Source: CBDCYN01 sp965224205
Lineage (GTDB): Bacteria > Planctomycetota > Phycisphaerae > Phycisphaerales > Phycisphaeraceae
Direction: 5' to 3'
Length of the DNA: 64,000 bases
Assembly (NCBI GenBank): GCA_965224205.1
Contig: CBDCYN010000016.1
Coordinates: 186,001-250,000 of the forward strand
Of this stretch, positions 12,688 through 21,730 are shown piece after piece. Both the position numbers and the translations under genes were made by a program. The notes below the pieces were generated by a model, which saw only the letters and a program-made list of their open reading frames with translations, was not told the origin of the DNA and searched no databases. How positions within the stretch are numbered: position 1 is the first letter of the stretch; each line of letters begins with the position of its first letter.

Positions 12688-14417
12688 CGTGCCGGCTCCG
12701 CGTCGCGGTTTAGACCAAGGGTTAACGATTCATCGAGGTCACCCGGTACCCGGTCCTGTGAGACCGATTTTTTCGGTGAGGCGGTTAGGTTCCCTTCCGA
12801 TACCGTGAAGTTCGCGGGATCAACTGCGGGTAACTCGTCGATTTGCACCAACCCCGCATCCACCCGCTGCATCAGGCGATCGATCGGCTCTTCGAGCGAC
12901 CGCAGCACCGGGGTGGGGTAGAGCCCGAACGCCAGGCACGCCACCGCCAGCGGCACAAGGGTGGCGATCTCCCGGATGTTGAGATCTGTCACCTGCGTGT
13001 GATCCTTTCCATCAGCCCCGTGGCCGACCGGGCCGTCGGTTGTATCGATCTTCAGCGGGCCAAACACGATCTTGCCCACCATGTACAGGATGTAGATCGC
13101 CGCCAGGATCATCCCGAACCCCGCGGCGACCGCGTACTCAGGGCCCAAGACTTCCGCCGGTGATTTGAAAGCGCCCAAGAGCGTGAGGAACTCACCCACG
13201 AACCCGTTCAACCCCGGCAGCCCGACACTGGCCAAGCAGAAGAACACCATAAAGAACGACCAGACCGGCATCACCTTCGCCAAGCCGTTGAGCCGGGCCA
13301 TCTCGCGCGTGTGGAACCGCTCATAGATCATGCCTACGCACAGGAACAACGCCCCGGTCGAGAGGCCGTGGTTGATCATGTACATCACCGACCCGCCGAT
13401 CCCGATCGTGTTCAACGCGAACATCCCCAGCACGCAGAACCCCAGGTGCGAGACCGACGAATACGCGATCAGCTTCTTGATGTCCCGCTGCACCCAGCAG
13501 ATCAACGCCGTGTACAACACCCCCACGACCGCTAGGACCCCGATCACGGGCGCGAAATCGATCGCCGCCAGCGGCGCCATCGGGATCGCCAGCCGCAGCA
13601 GGGCATACGTCCCTAATTTCAACAACACCCCCGCCAGGACGACCGAGCCGGCGGTCGGGGCCTCCGTGTGCGCTAGCGGCAGCCAGGTGTGGAACGGGAA
13701 CAGCGGGACCTTCACGGCGAACCCTGCCAGCATCGCCGTCATCACCCACGCCTGTTGTGTCCTGCTTAGCCCGGTCACCGGGTCGGCCGCCGCCTGGACC
13801 AGCGACGCGATGTTGAACGTCCACGTCCCAAACACGTCGTAGTGCCACCACGCCACGTACAATACCCCTGCGAACGTGAGCATCGACCCGGTGAACGTGT
13901 ACAGGAAGAACACCTTCGCAGCCTTGAGCCGCTGGGTCGACCCAAAAATCCCGATCAGGAAGAACATCGGCACGAGCGTGAACTCGAAGCAGATGTAAAA
14001 AAAGATCAGGTCCGTGGCCACGAACACGCCCAGCATCGCCGCTTCGAGCCACAGCAGCCAGAAGTAGAATTCTTTCGACCGTTCTTGAACCGCCGAGAAC
14101 GAGCCCAGCACCACCAGCGGCATCAAGAACGTGGTCAGCAGCACCAGCCATAGTGAGATTGAATCCACCCCGTACGCGAACGCCAGCCCGAACTGCGGGA
14201 TATACGCCGTGGCGTGCCCCAGTTGAGATAGTGCCGGCGATCCCCAGTCGAACTGTTCGGCCACGATCAACGAGATCACCAGCGTGATCAGCGTATTGAC
14301 CATCGCCCATTGACGGATGTTCTTTGAGGTAATGAACGGCGAGATACCGACCAGCCCGCCTAAGAGCGGCACTAGCAACATCATCGGGATCAGGTATCGG
14401 TCTGTGTCCATCGTCAT
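12684..14417 (-). CDS. nuoM: NADH-quinone oxidoreductase subunit M
   Basis: A 577-residue antiporter-like membrane subunit of complex I. Diagnostic stretches are AYGVDSISLWLVLLTTFLMP, the catalytic glutamate region in FWLLWLEAAMLGVF, VPLFPFHTWLPLAHTEAPT and LIAYSSVSHLGFCVLGMF. It carries out proton translocation in the inner membrane. The C-terminal ~60 residues after the last helix are hydrophilic and somewhat longer than usual (ending LGLNRDAEPAR). It lies downstream of nuoL, separated by a 127-bp spacer that holds a palindromic repeat, and overlaps nuoN. Confidence 0.95.
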   Translation of the reverse strand: MTMDTDRYLIPMMLLVPLLGGLVGISPFITSKNIRQWAMVNTLITLVISLIVAEQFDWGSPALSQLGHATAYIPQFGLAFAYGVDSISLWLVLLTTFLMPLVVLGSFSAVQERSKEFYFWLLWLEAAMLGVFVATDLIFFYICFEFTLVPMFFLIGIFGSTQRLKAAKVFFLYTFTGSMLTFAGVLYVAWWHYDVFGTWTFNIASLVQAAADPVTGLSRTQQAWVMTAMLAGFAVKVPLFPFHTWLPLAHTEAPTAGSVVLAGVLLKLGTYALLRLAIPMAPLAAIDFAPVIGVLAVVGVLYTALICWVQRDIKKLIAYSSVSHLGFCVLGMFALNTIGIGGSVMYMINHGLSTGALFLCVGMIYERFHTREMARLNGLAKVMPVWSFFMVFFCLASVGLPGLNGFVGEFLTLLGAFKSPAEVLGPEYAVAAGFGMILAAIYILYMVGKIVFGPLKIDTTDGPVGHGADGKDHTQVTDLNIREIATLVPLAVACLAFGLYPTPVLRSLEEPIDRLMQRVDAGLVQIDELPAVDPANFTVSEGNLTASPKKSVSQDRVPGDLDESLTLGLNRDAEPAR

Positions 14418-14457
14418 TAGTCTAAATGTTCATATCGCATCGTTACGAGCGTGTAGC

Positions 14458-14530
14458 GTGTAGGGTGGGCACCGCCCACCGTCTTCGAGCATTATGTGGC
14501 AAACCGTGGTGGGCATTGCCCACCCTACAC
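14458..14530. repeat. 73-bp palindromic repeat inside the nuo operon
   Basis: The ends are perfect 14-bp inverted repeats (GTGTAGGGTGGGCA at 14458-14471 and its complement at 14517-14530). Inside, GGTGGGC/GCCCACC is repeated, so the RNA can form a long hairpin. It fills most of the nuoL-nuoM spacer. The form is that of a small non-autonomous palindromic element, seen here in one copy only. Confidence 0.75.
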
Positions 14531-14544
14531 ATTCCCACATCAAC

Positions 14545-16581
14545 TCACGACCCATACGCCCAGATCACCATCAGGACCAGCACCGCGGTCCCTGCCGCCA
14601 TACCGATCCCGTAACCCTGTAGCAGCCCACGCTGGGCCGGCTGCACCGTAAGCCCCAGCATCTTCGGGACCCACGCCACCGCTGCCACCACCCCATCGAT
14701 CACCAGCCGGTCGAATACGAAGCACAAATCCCCTAGGACCCGCAACGGCCCCACGACCGCCGACTGTAGCATCTCATCGACGAAGTACTTGTTTTCAAGG
14801 ACACGCACCAAGCCTCGCCAACGGGTGGCCAGCTCGTCGGCTCCCGCCCGGTTCAACCGGTGGAAATACGCCGCCACCGCGATACCTCCGATCGCGATCG
14901 CGCTGCTGATCCACATCATCGCCGCGTGCAGCTCCATGCCCATCAGCGTCACGTGCCCGTGATCGCCATGGTGACCCGCGGCAACCCGGACAGGTTCGGC
15001 GCTCGAGCCCAAGACCATCTCCTCGATCCAGTGCCCGCAGCTAAACCCTGCAATGACCGCGCCGACCGCCAGCAGGACCAGCGGGCCGTTCATCAGCCAA
15101 CTCACCTCGTGCGCATCGTGGTGGTGCTCGACCTGGATACGGCTCGTGCTCCCAGCAGAGTGCTGCGGGTCGTCGGTGGGTCCGTGGGGTTCATGTTCGC
15201 TGCCGTGGCCATGCTCGGTGCCCATCTCGTATTCCTGTGGCCCGGTGAACACCCGGAACCACAACCGGAATGTGTAATACGCGGTCAGGAACGCGGTCAC
15301 CAGCCCAACCACGGCCAGCAGCGTGTACAACGGCTGCTCATGAGTTAGCCCCTTGCTCAGCGTGTCGGCCAAGATCAGGTCCTTGCTGAAAAACCCTGCG
15401 GTGTACGGGAACCCCGCTAGCGCCAGGCAGCCCACGAACATCAGCCAGCACGTGACCGGCATCTTGTGCCTCAACCCCGACATCTTCCGCATATCCAGCT
15501 GCCCGGCCAGGCTGTGCATGACCGACCCGGCGGTGAGGAACAACAGGGCTTTGAAAAATGCGTGCGTAAACAGATGGAACACCCCCCCAACCGTCGACGC
15601 CACCCCCACGCCCAGGAACATGTACCCCAGCTGCGAGATCGTCGAATACGCGAACACCCGCTTGATGTCGTACTGGCACAGCGCGATCGTCGCCGCGAAT
15701 AGCGCTGTGCTGGCCCCGACCACCGCCACGACCGGCAGCGCGTACGGCGATAGCTCGAACAGCGGGAACAGCCGGGCGATCATGTACACCCCCGCTGTGA
15801 CCATCGTCGCCGCGTGGATCAGCGCCGACACCGGCGTGGGCCCCTCCATCGCGTCGGGCAGCCACACATAAAGCGGGATCTGCGCGCTCTTGCCAAACGC
15901 CCCGAGCATCAGCAGGAACGGGATCACCTGCACCGACCACGACGCCCCGTTCGTCTGCTGATCAAGCAATTCAAATAAGGGAGCGTACTGAACGGTGTTG
16001 AACTCCAGGTACGTGAGCATGATCCCCAACGCGAACCCCAGGTCCCCGATCCGGTTAACGATAAACGCCTTCTTCGCCGCCGCTACCGCCGACGGCTTCT
16101 GGTAATAAAACCCGATCAATAAATACGAGCACAGCCCCACGCCCTCCCAACCCAGGTACAAAAGCACCAGGTTGTCAGCCATCACCAGCGTCGTCATCGC
16201 GAAGATAAACAGGCTCACCGCCGCGAAGAACCGCGCGTACCCCCGGTCCCCGGCCATGTACCCGCTGGCATAGATCACCACCAGCGTGCCGATCCCCGTG
16301 ATCACCAGCAGCATGATGATCGTCAGCGGGTCGATGAAGTAGCTGAAATCAACCCCGAACCCCCCGATCTGGATCCAGTCAAAAAACGGGACCACCGCCC
16401 CGTCCGCGCCCGGCTCGATCCCCCCCTTGACCATCCAGGTGATCCCAAACGCCCCGAGGATCGACGCGATGCAGACCGGTGCCGCCGCGACGCGCAGGCT
16501 ACGCCGGGTGCAGCACAACCCGCACAGCACCGCCGCCACTGCCGGCAGCCAGGGGATCCATCTCGCGGTTTCAACGCCCAC
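14545..16581 (-). CDS. nuoL: NADH-quinone oxidoreductase subunit L
   Basis: A 678-residue antiporter-like subunit, the distal proton pump of complex I. It begins at GTG 16581 and shows DFSYFIDPLTIIMLLV, YLGWEGVGLCSYLLIGF, QIPLYVWLPDAMEGPTPVSA and VFAYSTISQLGYMFLGVG, all typical of NuoL. A His-rich insertion (EHGHGSEHEPHGPTDDPQHS and EHHHDAHEVSW, about residues 465-500) sits in a C-terminal loop. The final long lateral helix region typical of NuoL is present. The gene follows nuoK after about 75 bp. Confidence 0.95.
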   Translation of the reverse strand: MGVETARWIPWLPAVAAVLCGLCCTRRSLRVAAAPVCIASILGAFGITWMVKGGIEPGADGAVVPFFDWIQIGGFGVDFSYFIDPLTIIMLLVITGIGTLVVIYASGYMAGDRGYARFFAAVSLFIFAMTTLVMADNLVLLYLGWEGVGLCSYLLIGFYYQKPSAVAAAKKAFIVNRIGDLGFALGIMLTYLEFNTVQYAPLFELLDQQTNGASWSVQVIPFLLMLGAFGKSAQIPLYVWLPDAMEGPTPVSALIHAATMVTAGVYMIARLFPLFELSPYALPVVAVVGASTALFAATIALCQYDIKRVFAYSTISQLGYMFLGVGVASTVGGVFHLFTHAFFKALLFLTAGSVMHSLAGQLDMRKMSGLRHKMPVTCWLMFVGCLALAGFPYTAGFFSKDLILADTLSKGLTHEQPLYTLLAVVGLVTAFLTAYYTFRLWFRVFTGPQEYEMGTEHGHGSEHEPHGPTDDPQHSAGSTSRIQVEHHHDAHEVSWLMNGPLVLLAVGAVIAGFSCGHWIEEMVLGSSAEPVRVAAGHHGDHGHVTLMGMELHAAMMWISSAIAIGGIAVAAYFHRLNRAGADELATRWRGLVRVLENKYFVDEMLQSAVVGPLRVLGDLCFVFDRLVIDGVVAAVAWVPKMLGLTVQPAQRGLLQGYGIGMAAGTAVLVLMVIWAYGS

Positions 16582-16656
16582 GGCTGTATTCCTTATTACT
16601 TATCACAGTTCGCGTCCTTGCAGGTCGAACGGGTTCTTTTTGGCGGATCGGTATCG

Positions 16657-16977
16657 CTATCCGCTCATCTGGGCCCACGCCCCGGCATCGAGGGTCGGTT
16701 TGCCACGGAATAGCAACACGACCAGCCCCAGCGCCAAGGCCGCCTCAGCCGCGGCGATCGTGAGCACGAAGATCACAAACGTCTGCCCGGTCACGTGCCC
16801 GTGGTACCGGCTAAACGCCACCAGCGACAACGCCACGCCCTGGAACATCATCTCCGTGCACAGGAACATCACGATCAGGTTCCGCCGCGTCAGGAACCCG
16901 ATCAGCCCCAGCGCAAACAGCACCGCGCCGGTCAACAGGAAGTGCGATACCGTGATGCTCGGCAGTGTTTCAGGCAT
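16657..16977 (-). CDS. nuoK: NADH-quinone oxidoreductase subunit K
   Basis: The product has 106 residues and three membrane helices, starting at MPETLPSITVSHFLLTGAVL. That start (ATG 16977) gives the usual NuoK length, whereas longer readings add a basic, unlikely tail. It carries the conserved buried glutamates in FLCTEMMFQGVALSLVAF and AAAEAALALGLVVLLF, which are part of the proton path in complex I. The ATG lies inside the end of nuoJ (8-nt overlap), consistent with coupled translation. Confidence 0.94.
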   Translation of the reverse strand: MPETLPSITVSHFLLTGAVLFALGLIGFLTRRNLIVMFLCTEMMFQGVALSLVAFSRYHGHVTGQTFVIFVLTIAAAEAALALGLVVLLFRGKPTLDAGAWAQMSG

Positions 16978-17857
16978 GCGTTGTGTGACTCGAAAGAGAT
17001 GGGGAACCAGCCGAAGGGTCGTCCCCCGGCCCCGGCCCGGCCCCCCCCGGATCAACCTGCCGCCGGGCGATCACGACCGCCCCGATCAAGGACACCAGCA
17101 GGATCACCCCAGCCAGCTCCAAGCCCAGCGGGTGTTCCCGGAATAGGTCCAGCCCCACCCGCTCCGTATTGCTGATCTGATGCATATCCGGGGTCACCGC
17201 CGCCAGCATACTCGCTTCTTCCGGGGTGATCCGTTCCGCCAGCCGCTGGGCGGGCCGGTCCTTTAATATGGTCTTGGCCAAGGCAAGGTCTTGTCCGGGC
17301 GTGGTCGGTTTAGGTAAACCTCTGGGCCCCTGCTCAAACGCGGCGGTTAACAGGACCGCCAGCAACAAGAACCCCGCCGCCACCGCCGCGACCGGTTCAA
17401 ACGCCACCCGATCGTAATCCGGTCCCGAGGCTTCGTCTTGAGGGTCACCCGCCTGTGAAGCGAGCATGATGACAAAAAGATACGTCACCAGGATCGCCCC
17501 GCCGTAGATAATTACCAGGGCGAACGCCGTGAACTGAGCTTCGAGCAACAGGAACAACCCCGATACGGCCAAGATCACCATCACAAACCACAACGCCGAG
17601 AACACCGGCTTGGTATGGGTGATCACCTTCGCCGCCGAGGCGATCGCTAACCCGCTGAAGATGTAGTAGTAAGAAAAGGCTGCGTTCTCTAGGCCCAACA
17701 TAGCCGGCAGGTGCCGGGATAGGTACAACCACAGGGCACCCAGCGTCATGGCCCCCAACAGGGCTCCCAGCCGCGTTGGGCTGTACCGCTGCCGGGGCAT
17801 CATCATGAACACCGCCACGGCACCCAAGACCGATGCCACATAAAAAGCGGTACTCAT
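16970..17857 (-). CDS. nuoJ: NADH-quinone oxidoreductase subunit J
   Basis: The product has 295 residues and starts at ATG 17857 (MSTAFYVASVLGAVAVFMMM) with a GGAG upstream. It has about five membrane helices and the NuoJ-typical segment TAFALVIIYGGAILVTYLFVIML. An extended hydrophilic loop (about 185-240) between helices four and five makes it longer than most NuoJ proteins. It is a membrane-arm subunit of complex I. It is the first gene of the cluster; the peripheral-arm genes (nuoA-I) are not next to it in this window. Confidence 0.93.
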   Translation of the reverse strand: MSTAFYVASVLGAVAVFMMMPRQRYSPTRLGALLGAMTLGALWLYLSRHLPAMLGLENAAFSYYYIFSGLAIASAAKVITHTKPVFSALWFVMVILAVSGLFLLLEAQFTAFALVIIYGGAILVTYLFVIMLASQAGDPQDEASGPDYDRVAFEPVAAVAAGFLLLAVLLTAAFEQGPRGLPKPTTPGQDLALAKTILKDRPAQRLAERITPEEASMLAAVTPDMHQISNTERVGLDLFREHPLGLELAGVILLVSLIGAVVIARRQVDPGGAGPGPGDDPSAGSPSLSSHTTHA

Positions 17858-18298
17858 AAGGGCGGACTCCACATGTTGAGCATTCAAGCAGCCTCGATCG
17901 TCCGTCCAGCACACGCCATCCCGGCCTGCTTGTTCCACAGAATAAAAGCCGTGGTGGTGGATTGCAACACGCCCGTAGGGCTGCTTTGATGTAGTCTTGA
18001 GATCTCAGGCCTCGCAGGAGGTCTGCCACGGAGGCGAGGCTGCGTGTGGTCTGTTGCACCGTCTGGTGCCCTGTCACGTCTAAAATTTCAGGTTGTACTC
18101 TCAGCGAGCCACGACTGTGACAAGTCAGCGGGTTTGAACGCCAATGGGTCCCCGGCCCGCTGCCTCACGGTCGCGGCTCGTCTCGTAGAGGTTGACGGAA
18201 CACTAGGGGGTAGCTTCCTCCAAGATACCCGCCGTATCCGTCTAGATGACGAAGACGAGGACTCTCGGCCAGCCGCCCGTGAAGTTCTGCGGATTCGC
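17858..18298. other. Intergenic region with an inverted pair of family A repeats
   Basis: This 441-bp stretch has no convincing gene. It holds two facing copies of repeat family A: one at 18102-18135 (AGCGAGCCACGACTGTGACA then CAGCGGGTTT) and one in reverse at 18156-18180 (CCCGCTGCCTCACGGTCGCG). The pair can fold into a large hairpin. The nuoJ promoter is expected in the part nearest 17858 but no clear boxes were identified. Confidence 0.5.
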
Positions 18299-18526
18299 CT
18301 AAATCGGTGTCTTGAACCCCATGGCGCGGAGCACGCACCAACCGCACCAACCCTCATAGATCTGGAACACCCCGGTGGCAAGCAGTACCCCTGCCACGAC
18401 CCAGGGCCACCAGCCGGTGAGCAGGGTGAAGATCGCCATCACCAGCAACACGACGCCCACCGAGGCCATGATCGCCCCGCTGATCAGTCGCGCCGCTTTA
18501 CCCTTGGCGTCGAGGTTACACCGCAT
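18299..18526 (-). CDS. Small two-helix membrane protein, DUF2892-like
   Basis: The 75-residue protein has two membrane helices (about 14-35 and 40-60). Its tail CGWCVLRAMGFKTPI follows the pattern cysteine, short spacer, leucine-Gly-x-Thr seen in DUF2892/YgaP-like proteins. It starts at ATG 18526, 22 bp after the exosortase stop on the same strand, so it is probably the last gene of that operon. A role in the exosortase system is suggested only by position. Function unknown. Confidence 0.7.
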   Translation of the reverse strand: MRCNLDAKGKAARLISGAIMASVGVVLLVMAIFTLLTGWWPWVVAGVLLATGVFQIYEGWCGWCVLRAMGFKTPI

Positions 18527-18548
18527 GATCCTGATTGGTCCCTGAGTG

Positions 18549-20282
18549 TCACGGCAGGTGCTGATCGATCTGGGGCACGAGCCGCTTGGCGGTGGCCACC
18601 AGCAGCTGACGGGCTTCTTCCTCTCGGCCCCGCTGGGTGGGCGTGCTCAACCGGATCAGGGCCCCCGAGGCGTTACGCGACGTGATCCCGTTGACAAAGA
18701 TCCAGAACTGCTGGCCGAAGAAGCTGTGTGTGTAGTGATCGCCGCTCTTGTACGCGTACAGGAAGCTGGTCGTCTCGTCCGCCCGCTGGGTAAGCAGCTG
18801 GCGCATCGAGATCGGCCCCACGGAAGGGATGTCGACCGAGCGGACCTCTTTCTCGATGATCCGGTCCCCCCCGCCCTCGATGCATACCTCCGGCGGGTGC
18901 GTGCCCTTGCGGTTATTGGCAGAGAACACGATCAGCAGGTCCATCGGCGTGCCCTTGTTGGAGCGAAACCGGCGGAACAGGTAATCAGGATTCTCGAGGA
19001 TGATCAGGGTCTTCTCGTCGAGGTCCTGGTCCTGCCCCTGGAACGTCTCGTCGCCGACGGTATACGACATCGCCACTGCGTCTTTCACCAGCCCAACCGG
19101 GTTCTGACTCTCCCACGACCCTAGCGTCCACCAAAGGCTCAACGCCGTGGCGACGCTCAGCACCGCCGCCGACGCCCGCACCCGGCCCAGCCGCTGGTGG
19201 TGGTGCCTGTCGGCCATCGCCTTCACCGACTCGAGGAACCCCATCAGCCGTTCATCGACCCACGAGCGGTCGAGCTTCACGCTAGCGAAAATCACCAGCC
19301 GCTCGATCCCGAACAGGATCCCCAACGCCACCGCGAACACCAGCAGACCTGAAAGATCGTGGAACGCACTACCCGGCCCCGCATCCGCGACCGAGAAATA
19401 GTGCGCAACCAGGTTCAGCGATGTGATCCTGACCACGTTGCACACCACCGCCACCGGCACCGCCATCGCCAGCATGAACAGCCGCCACAGCCCCTTGACC
19501 CGGCACACCATCGCAAACAGCGATGCGAACCACACCAGCGAGATCAGGCTCCGCAGCCCCCCGCACACGTTCTCAACCACCAGTGACTTATCACCCGGCA
19601 GGTACACGAAGCTGCCGTCGAGCACTGTGGGGATCCCGAATACATGGATCAGCAGCCAAACCGACCAGCTGCCCGCGATCCCCTTGAGCTGGAAATTCAG
19701 ATCCCCGATCCACACCTCCGGCAGCGGCACCATGAACGACAAAAACCCCACCGGCAGGCCGTACGCCCACAGCAGCGGCCAGCCGCCCCAGATCAGCACT
19801 AGGGCGCCGATCACACCCACGAACGCGAACCCGGACACAAACGTCACCCGTGCGTACACGCTCACGAGGTGGAAGAACAAGAAAAACGCCAACGCCGCCC
19901 ACCCCACGGCGGCCGAGCTGGGTGTACGGTGGATCGGCACCCCCACCCGTTTATACACGTACCAAGCGATGCCCAGCGATGTCAGCGGCACCAGCGGGCC
20001 GTGCGTGTAGTACGAATCGCCCTCGGTCAGCCGCTCCGAGAGGGTCATTACCTTGCTGTGCCACGCGGGGAACCAGCGGTGCCACATCTCGTAGAACGTC
20101 AGCCACCACCCCGCGATCATCAGCCCCGCCACCGCGACCAAGCCCCACTTGGCGCCCATGGGCACTTGTTGGGCTTCTTCACGGGCGCGGTCCTGCTCGA
20201 GCTGCTGGATCTTGGCCTCGGCTTCGTGGCGGACCTTCTCTTGGTACGCGGTGGTCTTGGTGTGGTCCTGTGTCGTGGTCAT
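18549..20282 (-). CDS. Exosortase fused to a C-terminal EpsI-type domain
   Basis: The product has 577 residues from ATG 20282, which overlaps the stop of the FemAB-like gene (ATGA). After a charged N-terminal coil (1-40) come about eight membrane helices with the three exosortase active-site residues: C240 in ENVCGGLRSL, R285 in NVVRIT and H308 in FHDLSG. From about residue 370 a soluble region follows with the EpsI hallmark HPPEVCIEGGG. Exosortases are membrane transpeptidases thought to cleave PEP-CTERM tails and attach surface proteins or release them to polysaccharide. EpsI is often a separate gene but is also found fused. Likely substrates in this window are at 57557 and 61886. The exact exosortase subtype is not assigned. 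Confidence 0.93.
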   Translation of the reverse strand: MTTTQDHTKTTAYQEKVRHEAEAKIQQLEQDRAREEAQQVPMGAKWGLVAVAGLMIAGWWLTFYEMWHRWFPAWHSKVMTLSERLTEGDSYYTHGPLVPLTSLGIAWYVYKRVGVPIHRTPSSAAVGWAALAFFLFFHLVSVYARVTFVSGFAFVGVIGALVLIWGGWPLLWAYGLPVGFLSFMVPLPEVWIGDLNFQLKGIAGSWSVWLLIHVFGIPTVLDGSFVYLPGDKSLVVENVCGGLRSLISLVWFASLFAMVCRVKGLWRLFMLAMAVPVAVVCNVVRITSLNLVAHYFSVADAGPGSAFHDLSGLLVFAVALGILFGIERLVIFASVKLDRSWVDERLMGFLESVKAMADRHHHQRLGRVRASAAVLSVATALSLWWTLGSWESQNPVGLVKDAVAMSYTVGDETFQGQDQDLDEKTLIILENPDYLFRRFRSNKGTPMDLLIVFSANNRKGTHPPEVCIEGGGDRIIEKEVRSVDIPSVGPISMRQLLTQRADETTSFLYAYKSGDHYTHSFFGQQFWIFVNGITSRNASGALIRLSTPTQRGREEEARQLLVATAKRLVPQIDQHLP

Positions 20283-21334
20283 GGGATCCCCCGTACGATC
20301 AGAGGCCCGGCCAAGCGGGTTAGCCACACCGGCAGCTTCTGCCACATCTCCACCCGGCGGCGGTTCTTGGGGTTGTCGGGTCGCATGCTGTTAATATCCC
20401 CTTCACGGATATGATACTGCCACACGGTCGGGTAGGGCTTGGCCCCCCACTGCTTCTTGAATCGGTACGTGCCCGAGTCGACGCTGGATCGGCCAAAATC
20501 GAACCGGCGGTTGCCCCGCTCGATCGTCCGAAGCAGCAGCTGGTGGTACATCCACATGTTCGCGTTCGTGTGGTTGAACTCCCGCAACGTGCTGGCCGAC
20601 GGCACCTGGGTTAACCCTTTATCGTGCACCAGCAGTGCACCAGCAATGGTACGGCCCTCAAAGCCGACCACCGCCAGTTCCGATCGGTCGGGCATATATT
20701 TAAGGATAGACGCGAAAAGCTTCCGCGGGTAGACGGGGGTCCCCAGATCACGCATGTTGACCGCGAACACGTCGTAAAACGGGTCCAAAACGTCTAACCC
20801 TCCCCAACGCAGCGTTAACCCCGACTTTTCACCCTTTCGCACCTGGTTGCGGGCCTTGGCGCCGACCGCCTTCCACAATCCCTCTTCGTCGTCAGGTAGG
20901 TCTAGGACCATCAACACTTTATCGTCTCGGATCGCTCCAAAAGCCTTATGCCCGGGCACGAAACAGTGGTGCCGCAGTTCCATATATTGCACTTTAAGCC
21001 GCTGCGCCAAGCCTACCGCATGGTCGATCAGCTGCGCCGCCACCTGTGGGTCCTGTGCCACCACGCCCGCCCGGTTGATGTACGGCAGGCTCACCAGGAA
21101 CCGCCCGAACAAGTGGCTGGCCACCAGGACCAGCGGCAGGTACCCGACGATCGGGCCCTTGTCCCCATCACGGGCGATGAGCATGTAAGGCCGGTGCCCC
21201 AGCGAATCACGCAGCACGTCGAGCCAAGCCGGATCGTGCTCCCCGCACACGCCGGATTCGGATCCGGCCTCCGCGAGAAATTCCCGGACCTGCCCCACCA
21301 CCGCTTCGGAGGGCGTTTTAATTTCTTGGATCAT
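20279..21334 (-). CDS. FemAB-like GNAT protein associated with the exosortase system
   Basis: This 351-residue soluble protein has a FemAB/GNAT fold. The C-terminal half contains NANMWMYHQLLLRTIERG, FDFGRSS and GTYRFKKQWGAKP, matching the FemAB-type protein that regularly accompanies exosortases. FemAB relatives transfer aminoacyl groups to peptidoglycan or related acceptors; the acceptor here is unknown. It is the first gene of a three-gene minus-strand operon with the exosortase (four-base overlap) and the small membrane protein. The start is taken as ATG 21334; a TTG one codon earlier is less likely. Confidence 0.9.
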   Translation of the reverse strand: MIQEIKTPSEAVVGQVREFLAEAGSESGVCGEHDPAWLDVLRDSLGHRPYMLIARDGDKGPIVGYLPLVLVASHLFGRFLVSLPYINRAGVVAQDPQVAAQLIDHAVGLAQRLKVQYMELRHHCFVPGHKAFGAIRDDKVLMVLDLPDDEEGLWKAVGAKARNQVRKGEKSGLTLRWGGLDVLDPFYDVFAVNMRDLGTPVYPRKLFASILKYMPDRSELAVVGFEGRTIAGALLVHDKGLTQVPSASTLREFNHTNANMWMYHQLLLRTIERGNRRFDFGRSSVDSGTYRFKKQWGAKPYPTVWQYHIREGDINSMRPDNPKNRRRVEMWQKLPVWLTRLAGPLIVRGIP

Positions 21335-21730
21335 CAAGACGGGTACCGTTCACGAGACAAACCACGCCGCCGTTGCTGACGCGACGAGTTAACGTCTTAG
21401 GTTTAACGAATCTCTACGCGGGTGTACATACCAGACAGACATACACTATACCGACCGGGATCGGCATAAAAAGTGCAGGACAGTCGCGGACAGGGGATTT
21501 TTTTCGTGGATCATTGATACACCTCTCGATTCATTCGTGGTCGCCCCCAGCGAGCCACGCGTGTCAGCAAGCGGTTTTTTACGGATTCTCCATCGCCCGC
21601 ATCTTTATCCCGACTTGTCTTAGTCCCGCGTGAATCACGGGGGGACAAAACTAAAGAAAGCCACAAGGTGTGTTGGTGAGCTAGGCGATCCCAAATTTCG
21701 GCGTCCGGGCGCTCAACAGGTACGAGCCGG
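21335..21730. other. Intergenic region with family A repeat
   Basis: This 396-bp region between the FemAB start and the protease stop has no convincing coding sequence. A family A repeat copy lies at 21547-21584 (CCAGCGAGCCACGCG then GTCAGCAAGCGG followed by six T). An A/T-rich part near 21420-21530 could hold the promoter of the exosortase operon; no boxes are clear. Confidence 0.5.

Noticed and set aside
13321..14310. 329-residue minus-strand open frame within nuoM
   Set aside because: It is in another frame of nuoM with Arg/Gly/Val-rich composition and no domain; nuoM explains the region.
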